64,000 nucleotides of DNA. Origin: Paenibacillus sp. FSL R7-0273. GTDB taxonomy: Bacteria > Bacillota > Bacilli > Paenibacillales > Paenibacillaceae. The notes under the pieces are model-generated. The model did no database searches. It was not told the DNA's origin and saw only the letters and a program-made list of their open reading frames with translations. The stretch is from contig NZ_CP009283.1 of NCBI RefSeq assembly GCF_000758625.1, forward strand, positions 3,173,501 through 3,237,500, read 5' to 3'. A program made the position numbers and the translations under genes. The number at the start of each line of letters is the position of its first letter. Position 1 is the stretch's first letter. Below, one piece after another: positions 26,476-35,629 of the stretch.

Positions 26476-28644
26476 ATGTCAGAGCATTTATACAACAAAT
26501 ATGTGAAGCAAATGACCCTTGACGAAAAAATAGCCCAGCTGCTGCAGCTGGCCGCCCCGTTCTATGATGAGCCGGGTGACGAATCAGAGATTACCGGTCC
26601 GATGGAGGAGCTCGGCATCAGCAGTGAGGCTGTCCGTAATGCCGGTTCTGTGCTGGGCATAGCGGGTGCCGATAAAATGATGGCCGTGCAAAAGGCACAT
26701 CTGGAGAATAACAGGCTGGGCATTCCGCTGCTGTTCATGGCCGATATCGTTCACGGCTTTAAGACTATTTTTCCGATACCGCTTGCGATCGGCAGCTCCT
26801 GGAATCCGGAGCTGGCTGAGAAGAGCGCGGAGATTGCAGCAAGGGAAGCCGCAGTCTCCGGCCTGCACGTAACCTTTGCGCCGATGGTCGATCTGACCCG
26901 TGATCCGCGCTGGGGCCGGGTAATGGAATCGACCGGCGAAGATCCGTACCTGAATGGTGTGTTCGCGGAAGCCTTCGTTAAGGGCTTTCAGGGAGAAGAC
27001 CTTGCAAGTGATGACTCCCGTGTAGCTGCATGCGTTAAGCACTTTGCCGCTTACGGCGCTGCTGAAGGCGGAAGGGACTATAACACGGTAGACCTGTCCG
27101 AACGGCAGCTGCGTGAATATTATCTCCCTGCGTATAAAGCGGCCATTGATGCCGGAGCACAGATGGTCATGACCTCGTTCAACATTGTGGACGGCATTCC
27201 GGCAACCGGTAACCGTAAGCTGCTGCGTGACCTGCTGCGTACAGAATGGGGCTTTGACGGGGTCATCATCTCCGACTGGGCATCCATCAAGGAGATGGTT
27301 GCACACGGCGCTGCAGAGGATGATAAGGAAGCGGCATACAAGGCGCTCCGGGCCGGGGTGGACATTGATATGATGACAACCAGCTATCTGCATCAGCTGC
27401 CTCAGCTGGTGGAGGAAGGACTGGTCGGGGAAGCCCTGATAGATGAAGCAGTGCTGCGCATCCTGCAGCTCAAAGAGAAGCTCGGCTTGTTCGAGAACCC
27501 GATGCGCGGGGCTGATCCTGTGCTGGAGAAGGAAATCGTATTCTCCGCCGGGCACCGTCAGGCGGCACGGCAGCTGGCTGAGAAATCAAGCGTACTGCTG
27601 AAGAATGAGGGCGTCCTGCCGCTCCGGCCGGAGCAGCGGATAGCCTTAATCGGACCTTTTGCGGACAGCGGCGATATTCTGGGCTGGTGGTCGTGGACCG
27701 GCTCCAAGGAACATGCGGTGAAGCTCAGTGATGCCATGCGCTCAGTAGTTGGCAATCCTGATCTTGTAACAGTAGCTGAAGGCTCAGGCATTGAGACCAT
27801 TACCGCAGAGCAGAGGGCAGCGGCAAGGAGTGCAGCCGAGGCAGCCGATGTAATTGTGCTGGCCGTCGGCGAAGCGTCAGGCATGAGCGGCGAGGGCGGA
27901 AGCCGCACCAATATCAGGCTGCCTGAGGCGCAGCTGGAATTGCTCACGCTGCTGAAGGAGCTCGGGAAGCCGGTGGTCGCCGTCCTGTTCAACGGCCGTC
28001 CGCTTGATCTGCACGGTGTATACGACCAGGCGGACGCTGTGCTGGAGGCCTGGTTCCCGGGTAGTGAAGGCGGAGCCGCCCTGGCAGATCTGCTGTACGG
28101 CAGGGTGAATCCCTCCGGCCGGCTGACGATGTCGTTCCCTGCATCAGCAGGCCAGATTCCGGTCTATTATAACCATTTCAATACCGGCCGGCCTAAGCCG
28201 GAGGTAGAAGACGGCAACCGTTATATCTCCAAATATATCGATGCCCCTAATGAACCGCTGCTGCCGTTCGGATATGGACTTAGCTATACCACCTTTAGTT
28301 ATGAAGGGCTGACACTCTCCACTGATACGCTGGCAGCGGATCAGCCGCTTGAGGTGAAGGTGACACTTACCAATACCGGCAGTGTAACAGGAACCGAAAC
28401 AGTCCAGCTGTATGTACGCGATATCTCCGGTGAGGTTGTCCGTCCTGTCAAGGAGCTGAAGGCATTCCGGCAGATCGGGCTGGCCCCCGGCGAAAGTGCG
28501 GAAGTAGCCTTCCGTATCGGGGAGGAACAGTTGCGTTATCATCACAGTGATCTCAGCGTCGTCAGCGACAGCGGCAGGTTTAATGTATATGTAGGCCCTA
28601 ACAGCCGTGATGTGCTGTCTGCCGGATTTACTCTGCTCAAATAA
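26476..28644 (+). CDS. GH3 beta-glucosidase (BglX-like)
   Basis: This 722-residue cytosolic enzyme (no signal peptide) releases glucose from the non-reducing end of beta-glucosides. Domain order is TIM barrel (~1-320), alpha/beta sandwich (~360-570) and fibronectin-like C-terminal domain (~640-715). The nucleophile is Asp267 in VIISDWAS; the substrate-binding KHFAAYGA segment and the DPRWGRVMESTGEDPYL block are typical of the BglX branch. Together with the GH94 gene 54 bases downstream it resembles Listeria Lin1840, a beta-glucosidase that prefers sophorose. The specificity is inferred from the neighbour. Confidence 0.92.
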   Translation: MSEHLYNKYVKQMTLDEKIAQLLQLAAPFYDEPGDESEITGPMEELGISSEAVRNAGSVLGIAGADKMMAVQKAHLENNRLGIPLLFMADIVHGFKTIFPIPLAIGSSWNPELAEKSAEIAAREAAVSGLHVTFAPMVDLTRDPRWGRVMESTGEDPYLNGVFAEAFVKGFQGEDLASDDSRVAACVKHFAAYGAAEGGRDYNTVDLSERQLREYYLPAYKAAIDAGAQMVMTSFNIVDGIPATGNRKLLRDLLRTEWGFDGVIISDWASIKEMVAHGAAEDDKEAAYKALRAGVDIDMMTTSYLHQLPQLVEEGLVGEALIDEAVLRILQLKEKLGLFENPMRGADPVLEKEIVFSAGHRQAARQLAEKSSVLLKNEGVLPLRPEQRIALIGPFADSGDILGWWSWTGSKEHAVKLSDAMRSVVGNPDLVTVAEGSGIETITAEQRAAARSAAEAADVIVLAVGEASGMSGEGGSRTNIRLPEAQLELLTLLKELGKPVVAVLFNGRPLDLHGVYDQADAVLEAWFPGSEGGAALADLLYGRVNPSGRLTMSFPASAGQIPVYYNHFNTGRPKPEVEDGNRYISKYIDAPNEPLLPFGYGLSYTTFSYEGLTLSTDTLAADQPLEVKVTLTNTGSVTGTETVQLYVRDISGEVVRPVKELKAFRQIGLAPGESAEVAFRIGEEQLRYHHSDLSVVSDSGRFNVYVGPNSRDVLSAGFTLLK

Positions 28645-28698
28645 CCTAACAGACATAATAACGGTATAAAGCCGTATCAGATAAGGAAGTGAAGAGAA

Positions 28699-31600
28699 AT
28701 GACAACTGCAACCGGTACTAAGCTGAATCTGCAAAAAGGCGGTCTTACATTTACTTTTCTGGAGAGCGGGGACCTGTACCAGGCATCAGGCGGCCAGATG
28801 ATGATTAACCAGCTGCTGGCCAACAGTGTGGACGGGGCTGCAGGCAATCTGTATATCCGCCTGCATCAGCCTGACGGCATCCGGGCCTATCCGCTGCTTG
28901 GCGTGAAGTCAGGCAGCACGTTCCACCGGGACGGGGAGCGGCTGCTATGGCAGGGAGAGCTTCCTGCGGGTACCGGAGCCGCTGGCAGCGCAGAGAAGCT
29001 TGCCTATCAGGTGACCTTTACTCTGGCAGAGGCGGATACATGGTTCTGGAATGTCCGGGTTGAAGGCAGGGCGGCCATGCTGGACGTTATCTATACCCAG
29101 GACGTCGGTATTGCTGCGGCGGGTGCCGTCACCAGTAATGAAGCCTATTTGTCCCAATATATCGATCATTCCGTTTTTACAGATCAGACGGGCGGATATG
29201 TCGTCTGCTCGAGACAGAACCAGCCGCAGGGCGGGAAGTTCCCGTATCTGCAGCAGGGGCTGATCGGCGGAGCCGCCGGTTACTCCACTGACGGCTTCCA
29301 GTTCTTCGGCTTGTCCTATAAGGAAACCGACAGACCGGAAGCACTGTATCAGGAAAGTCTCGCAAATAAGGTGTATCAGTATGAATTCGCCTATACAGCA
29401 CTGCAGTCGCCAAAGACTGAGCTGAACGGCGAAGCTGTATTTACGTTCTACGGCTTGTTCCGCGAGGATCATCCTGCGGCAGTAAGCGGGCTGGAATATG
29501 CCCGTGAGCTGCAGACGGCCTGGAGCAGCGTGCAAAAGCTCCCGACCATGAAGCCGGAAGGCAGCAGACAGCATGCACAGGAGCCGGCAGCTGCCAGAAT
29601 AGGAACTCCACTACAGACTGTGGCGTTGTCCGAAGCCGAGCTGGATACCCTATTCCCGCAGCGGTTCCAGGAGGAACGGGAGAATGGTGAGCTGCTAGCC
29701 TTCTTTACCGGCACCTATGAGCATGTTGTCCTGAAAAGCAAGGAGCTGCTTGTAGAACGGCCGCACGGGCATATTCTGATGAGCGGAGATAATGCCCGGC
29801 TGGACGCAGAGGTGATGACTACTACTTCGTATATGTACGGAATCTTTAATTCCCAAGTGGTTGTGGGCAATACCAATTTCAATAAAATGCTGTCCAATGC
29901 CCGCAATGCGCTGAACGTCAATAAAATCTCAGGCCAGCGGATCTATGTAGAGCTGGAAGGGCAGTTCCGTCTTCTGACAATGCCGTCAATGTTCGAAATC
30001 GGCTTCAACTATGTCCGTTGGCATTATAAAACGGCTGAGGACACCCTCATTATTACGAACTACACAGCGGTAAAGGCTCCGGAAATCCGACTGCATGTCG
30101 CATCGGCAAGCGGAAAAGCGTACCGCTACCTCGTCAGCAGCCAGATCACCATGAATGTGGCTGAATATGAGCTTCCTTATCAGATGGAGCAGGCTGCTGA
30201 CGGCGGACTGGTCTTCCGGGCCAGTGACAAGGGATTAAGTGCAGCTGTATACCCTGAGCTGGCCTACAAAATCACTGTGGAAGGTGCGGCCTTCAGAACC
30301 GGAGATGAAGCGCTGCTGGCGGCAGGAGCAGCACCCAGCAGCGCTTCCCTGACCGTGCTTGAGCTGGATTCAAGCAGCGAATGGACGCTTACCTTCCAAG
30401 GGATGCTGGACGGAGAATTCCGTCCGGCCGCGGGAGCCGGATTTGAGGAGGAAGCAAAGAATTACCGTGAATTCCTGGCCGGAGTCATGAACGGCTTCCA
30501 GCTGAAGAAGGAGAGCGGGGAGCAGGCGGAGCTGTTCAAGGTAAATGCCCTGGCCTGGTGGTACACCCATAATATGCTGGTCCACTATTCTGTTCCTCAT
30601 GGACTGGAGCAGTACGGCGGCGCAGCCTGGGGAACGCGGGATGTGTGCCAGGGACCGGTGGAATATTTCCTGGCTACCCACAAATACGAACAGGTAAGGG
30701 AGATTCTGCTGACCGTCTTTGCCCATCAGTATGAGGATGACGGCAACTGGCCGCAGTGGTTTATGTTCGACAGGTACACCTCAATCCAGCAGGAAGAGAG
30801 CCATGGCGATATTATCGTCTGGCCGCTTAAGATACTGGGCGATTATCTGCGGGCAACCCGTGATTTTGCGGTGCTGGACGAGCAGATTCCATACACGCGC
30901 AAGCACAGCTTCGACTTCACAGAGACTGTCTGCACCTTGAGGGAGCATGCACTTAAGGAGCTGGAATATATCAAAGCCCACTTCCTGCATGACACCTTCC
31001 TGTCCTCTTATGGAGACGGGGACTGGGATGATACGCTGCAGCCGGCGAATGCCCAGCTCAAGCAGTACATGGTCAGCAGCTGGACTGTGGCCCTGACGTA
31101 TCAGACGGTTCTGGGTCTGTCTGCTGTACTGAAGGATGCAGATGCTTCCTGGTCCGGAGAGCTGAAGCAGATGGCTGAAGGCATCAAAGCCGACTTTAAC
31201 CGTTATATGCTGGGCACTGAGGTAATACCGGGCTTCCTGTACTTCGAGGATCCTGAGCAGGCCAAGCTGATGCTGCATCCGGAGGACAAGGAGACCGGCA
31301 TTCAGTACCGCCTGCTGCCGATGACCCGCAGCATGATCGGCGAGCTGCTTACCCCTGAGCAGATGGAGGCGCACTACACGCTGATTCAGGAGCAGTTCCT
31401 GTGCCCGGACGGCGTGCGGCTGATGAACCACCCGGCACAGTATGCCGGCGGTGTCAGCACCCATTTCAAACGTGCCGAGCAGGCGGCTAATTTCGGACGG
31501 GAAATCGGGCTGCAGTATGTGCATGCCCACATCCGCTTCGTCGAGGCGATGGCCAAAACCGGCAAGACTGAGCAGGTCTGGAAGGGGCTTGCGACCATTA

Positions 31601-32085
31601 ATCCGGTCGGCATCCGCGAGGCCGTACCGAATGCCGAGCTGCGCCAGAGCAATGCCTACTTCAGCAGCTCGGACGGTAAATTTGACAACCGCTATGAAGC
31701 ACAGGAGCGTTTCCATGAGCTGCGTGACGGCTCTGTTCCGGTCAAAGGCGGCTGGAAAATCTATTCCAGCGGCCCGGGAATCTACATGAACCAGCTGATC
31801 TCGAATGTACTGGGCATCCGCGAAGAGGGCGGAGACCTGATTCTGGACCCTGTACTGCCTGCTGAGCTGGACGGCACGCGTTTTGAGTTCGAGTACGGAG
31901 GCTCCCCGGTGACCTTTGTGTATCACTGCAAAGAGGGCCGGCTGCAGTCTGCTGCCGTGAACGGCCGGGAGGTACAGGCTGTCCGGCTTAATAATCCTTA
32001 CCGGCTTGGCGGTCTGCGGATCGCGCGTGAAGAGCTTCAGCGCCACGCAGGTACAGAGAGAACAATCATAGATATTTATATGTAA
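28699..32085 (+). CDS. GH94 1,2-beta-oligoglucan phosphorylase-like enzyme
   Basis: This is a cytosolic phosphorylase of 1128 residues. GH94 enzymes split a beta-glucoside with inorganic phosphate to yield alpha-glucose 1-phosphate. An N-terminal beta-sandwich region leads to the (alpha/alpha)6 barrel (~630-1040) with DGDWDD at 773-778, which contains the general-acid Asp of the family. Cellobiose and laminaribiose phosphorylases are shorter (~800-900), whereas the 1,2-beta-oligoglucan phosphorylases of Listeria and Lachnoclostridium are near 1100, as here. The linked GH3 enzyme and binding protein repeat the Listeria lin1839-lin1843 set. The beta-1,2 specificity is therefore well supported by length and context but not proven. 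Confidence 0.82.
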   Translation: MTTATGTKLNLQKGGLTFTFLESGDLYQASGGQMMINQLLANSVDGAAGNLYIRLHQPDGIRAYPLLGVKSGSTFHRDGERLLWQGELPAGTGAAGSAEKLAYQVTFTLAEADTWFWNVRVEGRAAMLDVIYTQDVGIAAAGAVTSNEAYLSQYIDHSVFTDQTGGYVVCSRQNQPQGGKFPYLQQGLIGGAAGYSTDGFQFFGLSYKETDRPEALYQESLANKVYQYEFAYTALQSPKTELNGEAVFTFYGLFREDHPAAVSGLEYARELQTAWSSVQKLPTMKPEGSRQHAQEPAAARIGTPLQTVALSEAELDTLFPQRFQEERENGELLAFFTGTYEHVVLKSKELLVERPHGHILMSGDNARLDAEVMTTTSYMYGIFNSQVVVGNTNFNKMLSNARNALNVNKISGQRIYVELEGQFRLLTMPSMFEIGFNYVRWHYKTAEDTLIITNYTAVKAPEIRLHVASASGKAYRYLVSSQITMNVAEYELPYQMEQAADGGLVFRASDKGLSAAVYPELAYKITVEGAAFRTGDEALLAAGAAPSSASLTVLELDSSSEWTLTFQGMLDGEFRPAAGAGFEEEAKNYREFLAGVMNGFQLKKESGEQAELFKVNALAWWYTHNMLVHYSVPHGLEQYGGAAWGTRDVCQGPVEYFLATHKYEQVREILLTVFAHQYEDDGNWPQWFMFDRYTSIQQEESHGDIIVWPLKILGDYLRATRDFAVLDEQIPYTRKHSFDFTETVCTLREHALKELEYIKAHFLHDTFLSSYGDGDWDDTLQPANAQLKQYMVSSWTVALTYQTVLGLSAVLKDADASWSGELKQMAEGIKADFNRYMLGTEVIPGFLYFEDPEQAKLMLHPEDKETGIQYRLLPMTRSMIGELLTPEQMEAHYTLIQEQFLCPDGVRLMNHPAQYAGGVSTHFKRAEQAANFGREIGLQYVHAHIRFVEAMAKTGKTEQVWKGLATINPVGIREAVPNAELRQSNAYFSSSDGKFDNRYEAQERFHELRDGSVPVKGGWKIYSSGPGIYMNQLISNVLGIREEGGDLILDPVLPAELDGTRFEFEYGGSPVTFVYHCKEGRLQSAAVNGREVQAVRLNNPYRLGGLRIAREELQRHAGTERTIIDIYM

Positions 32086-32094
32086 CAATAGAAT

Positions 32095-32155
32095 AAGCGG
32101 CGCAGGTCAGCATGTACTTCCTAATCGGAGTACAGGCGGGCCTGCGCCGCTTTTT
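32095..32155 (+). terminator. Terminator after the GH94 gene
   Basis: AAGCGGCGCAGG pairs with CCTGCGCCGCTT and is followed by TTTT; the loop holds a smaller hairpin. It separates the operon from the convergent TetR gene. Confidence 0.9.
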
Positions 32156-32165
32156 AGCGGTAAGC

Positions 32166-32765
32166 TCAGTTTCTTGTGAACACAATATGATCCATTCTGC
32201 TGTTAACAAGCGCTATTAATTGCCCGGCCATATATTCCGCAGAGTATTTAAAGTGGGTTTCCGCCCAGTAATCAATGACCCCGACAGTGGCAGACAGCTG
32301 ATAGCTCAGCAGAATTTCGTAATCGAGCGGGGGGCTGCCCCCCTCCATCTCGATATGCATATCCTCACGCATGGACCTCCGCAGTGTATCGTAAAGCTCG
32401 ACAGAGGTTTTTCCGCGCTGTGCGGAGCTTAAGGCAAGGTAGTCCCTTTTGTGCTGCTCAATGTGCTGGAAAAGCTGCAGCAGGGAGGGATAACCCCCCG
32501 CAGCGTCAATCTTCTCCATACCCTCATAAGGCTGCAGCAGCAGCTCCGAAATATTCCGCAGAAAATCGTCGTGGATATCCCGCAGCAAATCCTCCTTACT
32601 TACAAAATGCTTGTAAAAGGTTCCGCGGTTATAGTCCGCACGGATGGCAATATCCATAATGGTCACAGCCTCATAGCCCTTTTCCAGAATCAGATCGACA
32701 AACGCTGTCTTCAGTGCCTGCCGGGTACGTCTGACCCCTCTGCTCAAATCCTCTTCATGCTCCAA
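32166..32765 (-). CDS. TetR-family regulator
   Basis: This 199-residue repressor has an N-terminal helix-turn-helix (~residues 25-50, AVTIMDIAIRADYNRGTFYK) and a C-terminal TetR_C-like domain. The start is the TTG at 32765: a perfect GGAGGA lies seven bases upstream and the protein then begins EHEEDLSRGVRRTR as relatives do, whereas the longer frame up to 32888 has no ribosome site. It is divergent from a short-chain dehydrogenase gene, the usual arrangement for a TetR regulator and its target. Confidence 0.9.
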   Translation of the reverse strand: MEHEEDLSRGVRRTRQALKTAFVDLILEKGYEAVTIMDIAIRADYNRGTFYKHFVSKEDLLRDIHDDFLRNISELLLQPYEGMEKIDAAGGYPSLLQLFQHIEQHKRDYLALSSAQRGKTSVELYDTLRRSMREDMHIEMEGGSPPLDYEILLSYQLSATVGVIDYWAETHFKYSAEYMAGQLIALVNSRMDHIVFTRN

Positions 32766-32843
32766 AGCTATCTTCCTCCATAATGTCTGTATCGTTTTAG
32801 TATTACCACAAGCTACAAATTCGCCCGAAATGTTCAAAATGCT

Positions 32844-32883
32844 GACCAGGGAGCAACAATCGAGTTTAAACTGTTGCCTAGTC
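32844..32883. promoter_or_regulatory. Inverted repeat between tetR and SDR genes
   Basis: GACCAGG..CAACA (32844-32858) and TGTTGCCTAGTC (32872-32883) form an interrupted inverted repeat in the divergent promoter region and are the best candidate for the TetR operator. Confidence 0.45.
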
Positions 32884-33012
32884 AACATTATCTTATATTT
32901 TGATTATTGTCACAACAACTAAATGCGGTGTAAGCTTGTTTCAAGAGATAAGGCGATTTTGTTACAAAATCCTCTTACTCACCCACTACAAAACAAAGGA
33001 AGCGAATGTATA

Positions 33013-33780
33013 ATGAGCCAATCACAAGTCAAAACAGCCGTCATCACTGGTGCCGCAGGGGGTATCGGAAAAGAGCTTGCCCGCCGTCTGGCCGAACGTA
33101 AGCTGAATCTGGTTCTGGTCGATTTGAATGAGGAAGCGATTCATGCAGTTATTCAGGAGCTTGGCTTAAACGATTCTAATTCACTGGCTGTTACAGCCGA
33201 TGTTTCCAAAGAGGAAGATGTGCAGAATTATGTGAATCAGGCGGTAGCAAAATTCGGAACGATTGATTATTTTGCCAATAATGCCGGGATTGAAGGTCCT
33301 ACCGGGCTTGTGGAAGAGCTGAATGTGAAGTCGCTTGACCTGGTCTATAACGTCAATGTCCGCGGGGTATTTCTCGGGCTGCAATATGTCATTCCTGTAA
33401 TGAAAAAGCAAAAATCCGGCGCGATCCTCAACACCTCCTCGCTGGCAGGCCTTATGGGTGCTCCGGGAATGTCTCCATATATTATGTCCAAGCATGCGGT
33501 GATCGGCCTGACCCGTGTAACCGCCAATGAGCTGGCACCGTTCGGTATCCGCGTCAATGCTGTACTGCCCGGAACTATTAATACGCAAATGATGCGCAAG
33601 ATCGAGAACAATTCCGGCAGTGCCGACGGCTTCAAAGCAGCCAACGAGGCGGCAACACCAATGGGACGCTACGGGGAACCGGAGGAGGTTGCAGCCGTAA
33701 TGAACTTCCTGCTCTCCGAAGAGGCTTCCTTCGTAACGGCTTCACTCTACACTGTTGACGGCGGAATGATTGCGCAATAA
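33013..33780 (+). CDS. Short-chain dehydrogenase/reductase (SDR)
   Basis: This NAD(P)-dependent classical SDR has 255 residues. The cofactor motif TGAAGGIG lies near residues 13-20, NNAG in the middle and the catalytic YxxxK in YIMSK, with the Ser in NTSSLAG. The ATG at 33013 begins the conserved N-terminus; AAGGA is a little far upstream. A second SDR at 54912 shares this kind of neighbourhood (an STAS-like gene follows both). The substrate is unknown; glucose-dehydrogenase-like and cyclohexanol-like enzymes share this sequence type. Confidence 0.9.
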   Translation: MSQSQVKTAVITGAAGGIGKELARRLAERKLNLVLVDLNEEAIHAVIQELGLNDSNSLAVTADVSKEEDVQNYVNQAVAKFGTIDYFANNAGIEGPTGLVEELNVKSLDLVYNVNVRGVFLGLQYVIPVMKKQKSGAILNTSSLAGLMGAPGMSPYIMSKHAVIGLTRVTANELAPFGIRVNAVLPGTINTQMMRKIENNSGSADGFKAANEAATPMGRYGEPEEVAAVMNFLLSEEASFVTASLYTVDGGMIAQ

Positions 33781-33828
33781 ACAGCCGGACTGATGGAATA
33801 AGCTGTTCATAATATAAGAGCTGCTCTC

Positions 33829-33858
33829 AAAAAAGTGTCCTCCAGGGGGCACTTTTTT
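33829..33858 (+). terminator. Terminator after SDR gene
   Basis: AAAAAAGTGTCC and GGGGCACTTTTTT form an A/T-flanked stem ending in a T-run. Confidence 0.85.
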
Positions 33859-33929
33859 ATATTTGGGTTTATACGGGAACGCCGCTTTTGGATAGTTATT
33901 CCTTAAAAAAGAAGGGGATTGCGGTTTCA

Positions 33930-33936
33930 TGTCGAA
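33930..33936 (+). promoter_or_regulatory. Spo0A-box-like heptamer
   Basis: TGTCGAA matches the Spo0A box core and lies about 50 bases before the c-di-GMP riboswitch, in the expected promoter zone. A heptamer occurs by chance several times in 64 kb, so the evidence is weak; an identical one precedes the second SDR unit. Confidence 0.25.
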
Positions 33937-33984
33937 TTATAAATAAAAGCTAGACACTAAATACCAAATATGTTTGTAATTCTG

Positions 33985-34087
33985 AGGCGCCAGCTGATGA
34001 ACAAAGGCAACTCCGCCGAAAGGCGGAAGACGCAAAGCCACCGGTCTAAACCGCTGTTACAGCGGCATGATAGCGGGGACGCTCATA
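33985..34087 (+). promoter_or_regulatory. Cyclic-di-GMP-I (GEMM) riboswitch
   Basis: The sequence carries the hallmarks of the class: AAAGGCAA at 34003-34010, a TCCGCC-GAAA-GGCGGA tetraloop hairpin at 34012-34027, the highly conserved GACGCAAAGCC at 34029-34039 followed by ACCGGTCTAA, a second hairpin CCGCTG-TTA-CAGCGG at 34051-34065 and ATGATAGCGGGGAC to close the outer helix. The ligand-contacting G before GCAA is a G, as in c-di-GMP rather than cGAMP binders. A T-rich run follows at 34094-34102. It heads the STAS-like and KASIII-like genes. Confidence 0.85.
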
Positions 34088-34197
34088 TAGTTTGGTTTTT
34101 TTGCTGTCTAAATAGGCCAAGGGAGAGTTGCGGACATGTAATACATAAAACGGACTGCTCAAAAAAATCAAACCAACAGAATTGGAGTTGTACTTAT

Positions 34198-34557
34198 ATG
34201 ATCGCAGAAACTACGATGCACCCGGAATTCAACACTATTTTTATCAGCCTGCACGGCTTTGCCGAAGTAACGGAGACCATTAAAGAGGTGGATATTTTTG
34301 AAGCCCAAATGCCCCATCTGCCGCTTAAAGAGATGTCGCTGATTATTGACTGCTCGGATATGGCGCCTTTCAAGCCGGAAATCCTGCCGGTGCTGGAACG
34401 CTGCTACGTGTTGTATAACAGCTTTAAGCATGCCGTACTGGTTAACCCGGTCAAGGTGGTGGCGAAATCACAATTACAGCGTGTGGCGCCGAAAGCCGGA
34501 TTTGAAGGGAAGTTTGTTGATACAGTAGATGAAGCATGGGCTATTGTAAAAGTTTAG
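34198..34557 (+). CDS. Small STAS/SpoIIAA-like protein
   Basis: This 119-residue cytosolic protein has alternating beta and alpha segments of the SpoIIAA-like/STAS type (SLIIDCSDMAPFKPEILPVLE then HAVLVNPVKVVAKSQLQ). No phosphorylatable Ser-Gly motif of anti-anti-sigma factors is clear, so it may be a lipid- or ligand-binding relative. GGAGTTG precedes the ATG at 34198 by ten bases; the in-frame stretch before it is the riboswitch leader. It is 36 bases from the KASIII-like gene and both fall under the c-di-GMP switch. A relative of the same length and topology lies at 55814. Confidence 0.75.
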   Translation: MIAETTMHPEFNTIFISLHGFAEVTETIKEVDIFEAQMPHLPLKEMSLIIDCSDMAPFKPEILPVLERCYVLYNSFKHAVLVNPVKVVAKSQLQRVAPKAGFEGKFVDTVDEAWAIVKV

Positions 34558-34593
34558 CCAAAAGCACAAATACACTAACAAAGGTGGGCCGTT

Positions 34594-35592
34594 ATGGTTA
34601 ACGTAAGGATTGCAGGGACTGAAGTGTACCATCCGCCATTTAAAGTTAGCAATGAACAATTGGCTGAACAGGCTGGCGAGGCTGCGGATAAGCTTATTGG
34701 TATTTGGGAGTATTTTGGCCGCAAGGATCGTTATTATGCAGCTACGAATGAAGAAAACACGCTGTACATGGCAATAGAAGCCTCTAAGGCACTGCTGCGG
34801 AGCAGCGGGCTAAGACCCGAAGACCTCGACATGATCGTCGTCTCCTCGGGCACGCATGAGTACAGTGCTCCGACTGACGCAGCGCTCCTGCACCAGGCAA
34901 TCGGCGGTAAGCATTCCTGCATCGTCTATGACAGCAATGCGAATTGTGTGGGGATGGTGGTTGCTGCCGATCAGGCGGCTCGTGCAATGATGACGAATCC
35001 GCGGGTGAGGTATGCGCTGGTTGTCGGCTCGGAGCAGATCGCCCGCTTTTATAAAGAAGGGGATTTGGCTTCAAAAGGGCTTTGCGGGGATGCGGCCTGC
35101 GCCGTTCTGCTGGAACGGGTGGAGGACGGCGAGTCCGGCCTGATTGATTCAGTGTATTATACCAATACACATAAGGCGGAAGATATGCTGTTCCCGTCCG
35201 GCGGGTTAGCCCGGATGTTCGATGACAGCCTGTCGCTGGAGGAGAAGAAGATTTATCTGCATCCGGAATATAACGTCAATGTGGCATTTCCGACTGCGGT
35301 TACCGGAATGGAGAAGCTGCTGGAAGAGCAGGGGTATGCCAAAAGCGAGGTTAAGCATTATATTCTGAGCCAGCTGAATCTGACCGTCATTAGGGAGATT
35401 GCCGGAATCCTCGGAGAGGATACCGCCAAATTCCCATACATCGGGGATATTTACGGCTATACCGGCACCAGCAGCCCGTTCATCGCCCTGCATCATGCCA
35501 GGAAGAACGGCACCATTGTACCTGGCGACTTATTCTTCTTATGGTCGGTAGGTGCGGGAATTACCAGCTGTGCTACACTATGGAGGCTATAA
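34594..35592 (+). CDS. KASIII/FabH-like protein with altered active site
   Basis: This 332-residue member of the thiolase fold resembles FabH. The acyl-accepting Cys118 is present in SNANCVGM. The FabH HQAN His aligns with Ser259 (SQLNLTV) and the Asn of YGNTS aligns with Tyr289 (YGYTGTSS), so the decarboxylating His and Asn are both missing. It cannot be expected to be a normal malonyl-condensing FabH; acyl transfer or a condensation without decarboxylation is more likely. AAGGTGGG precedes the ATG. It is the last gene of the c-di-GMP-controlled unit and is followed by a terminator. Confidence 0.87.
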   Translation: MVNVRIAGTEVYHPPFKVSNEQLAEQAGEAADKLIGIWEYFGRKDRYYAATNEENTLYMAIEASKALLRSSGLRPEDLDMIVVSSGTHEYSAPTDAALLHQAIGGKHSCIVYDSNANCVGMVVAADQAARAMMTNPRVRYALVVGSEQIARFYKEGDLASKGLCGDAACAVLLERVEDGESGLIDSVYYTNTHKAEDMLFPSGGLARMFDDSLSLEEKKIYLHPEYNVNVAFPTAVTGMEKLLEEQGYAKSEVKHYILSQLNLTVIREIAGILGEDTAKFPYIGDIYGYTGTSSPFIALHHARKNGTIVPGDLFFLWSVGAGITSCATLWRL

Positions 35593-35629
35593 CTGTACTA
35601 TAATTAGTAAAGCTAAATGTGAATAGAAA

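Noticed and set aside
30781..32088. 435-codon open frame antisense to the GH94 gene
   Set aside because: The GH94 frame has family motifs and codon bias; the antisense frame has none and no ribosome site.
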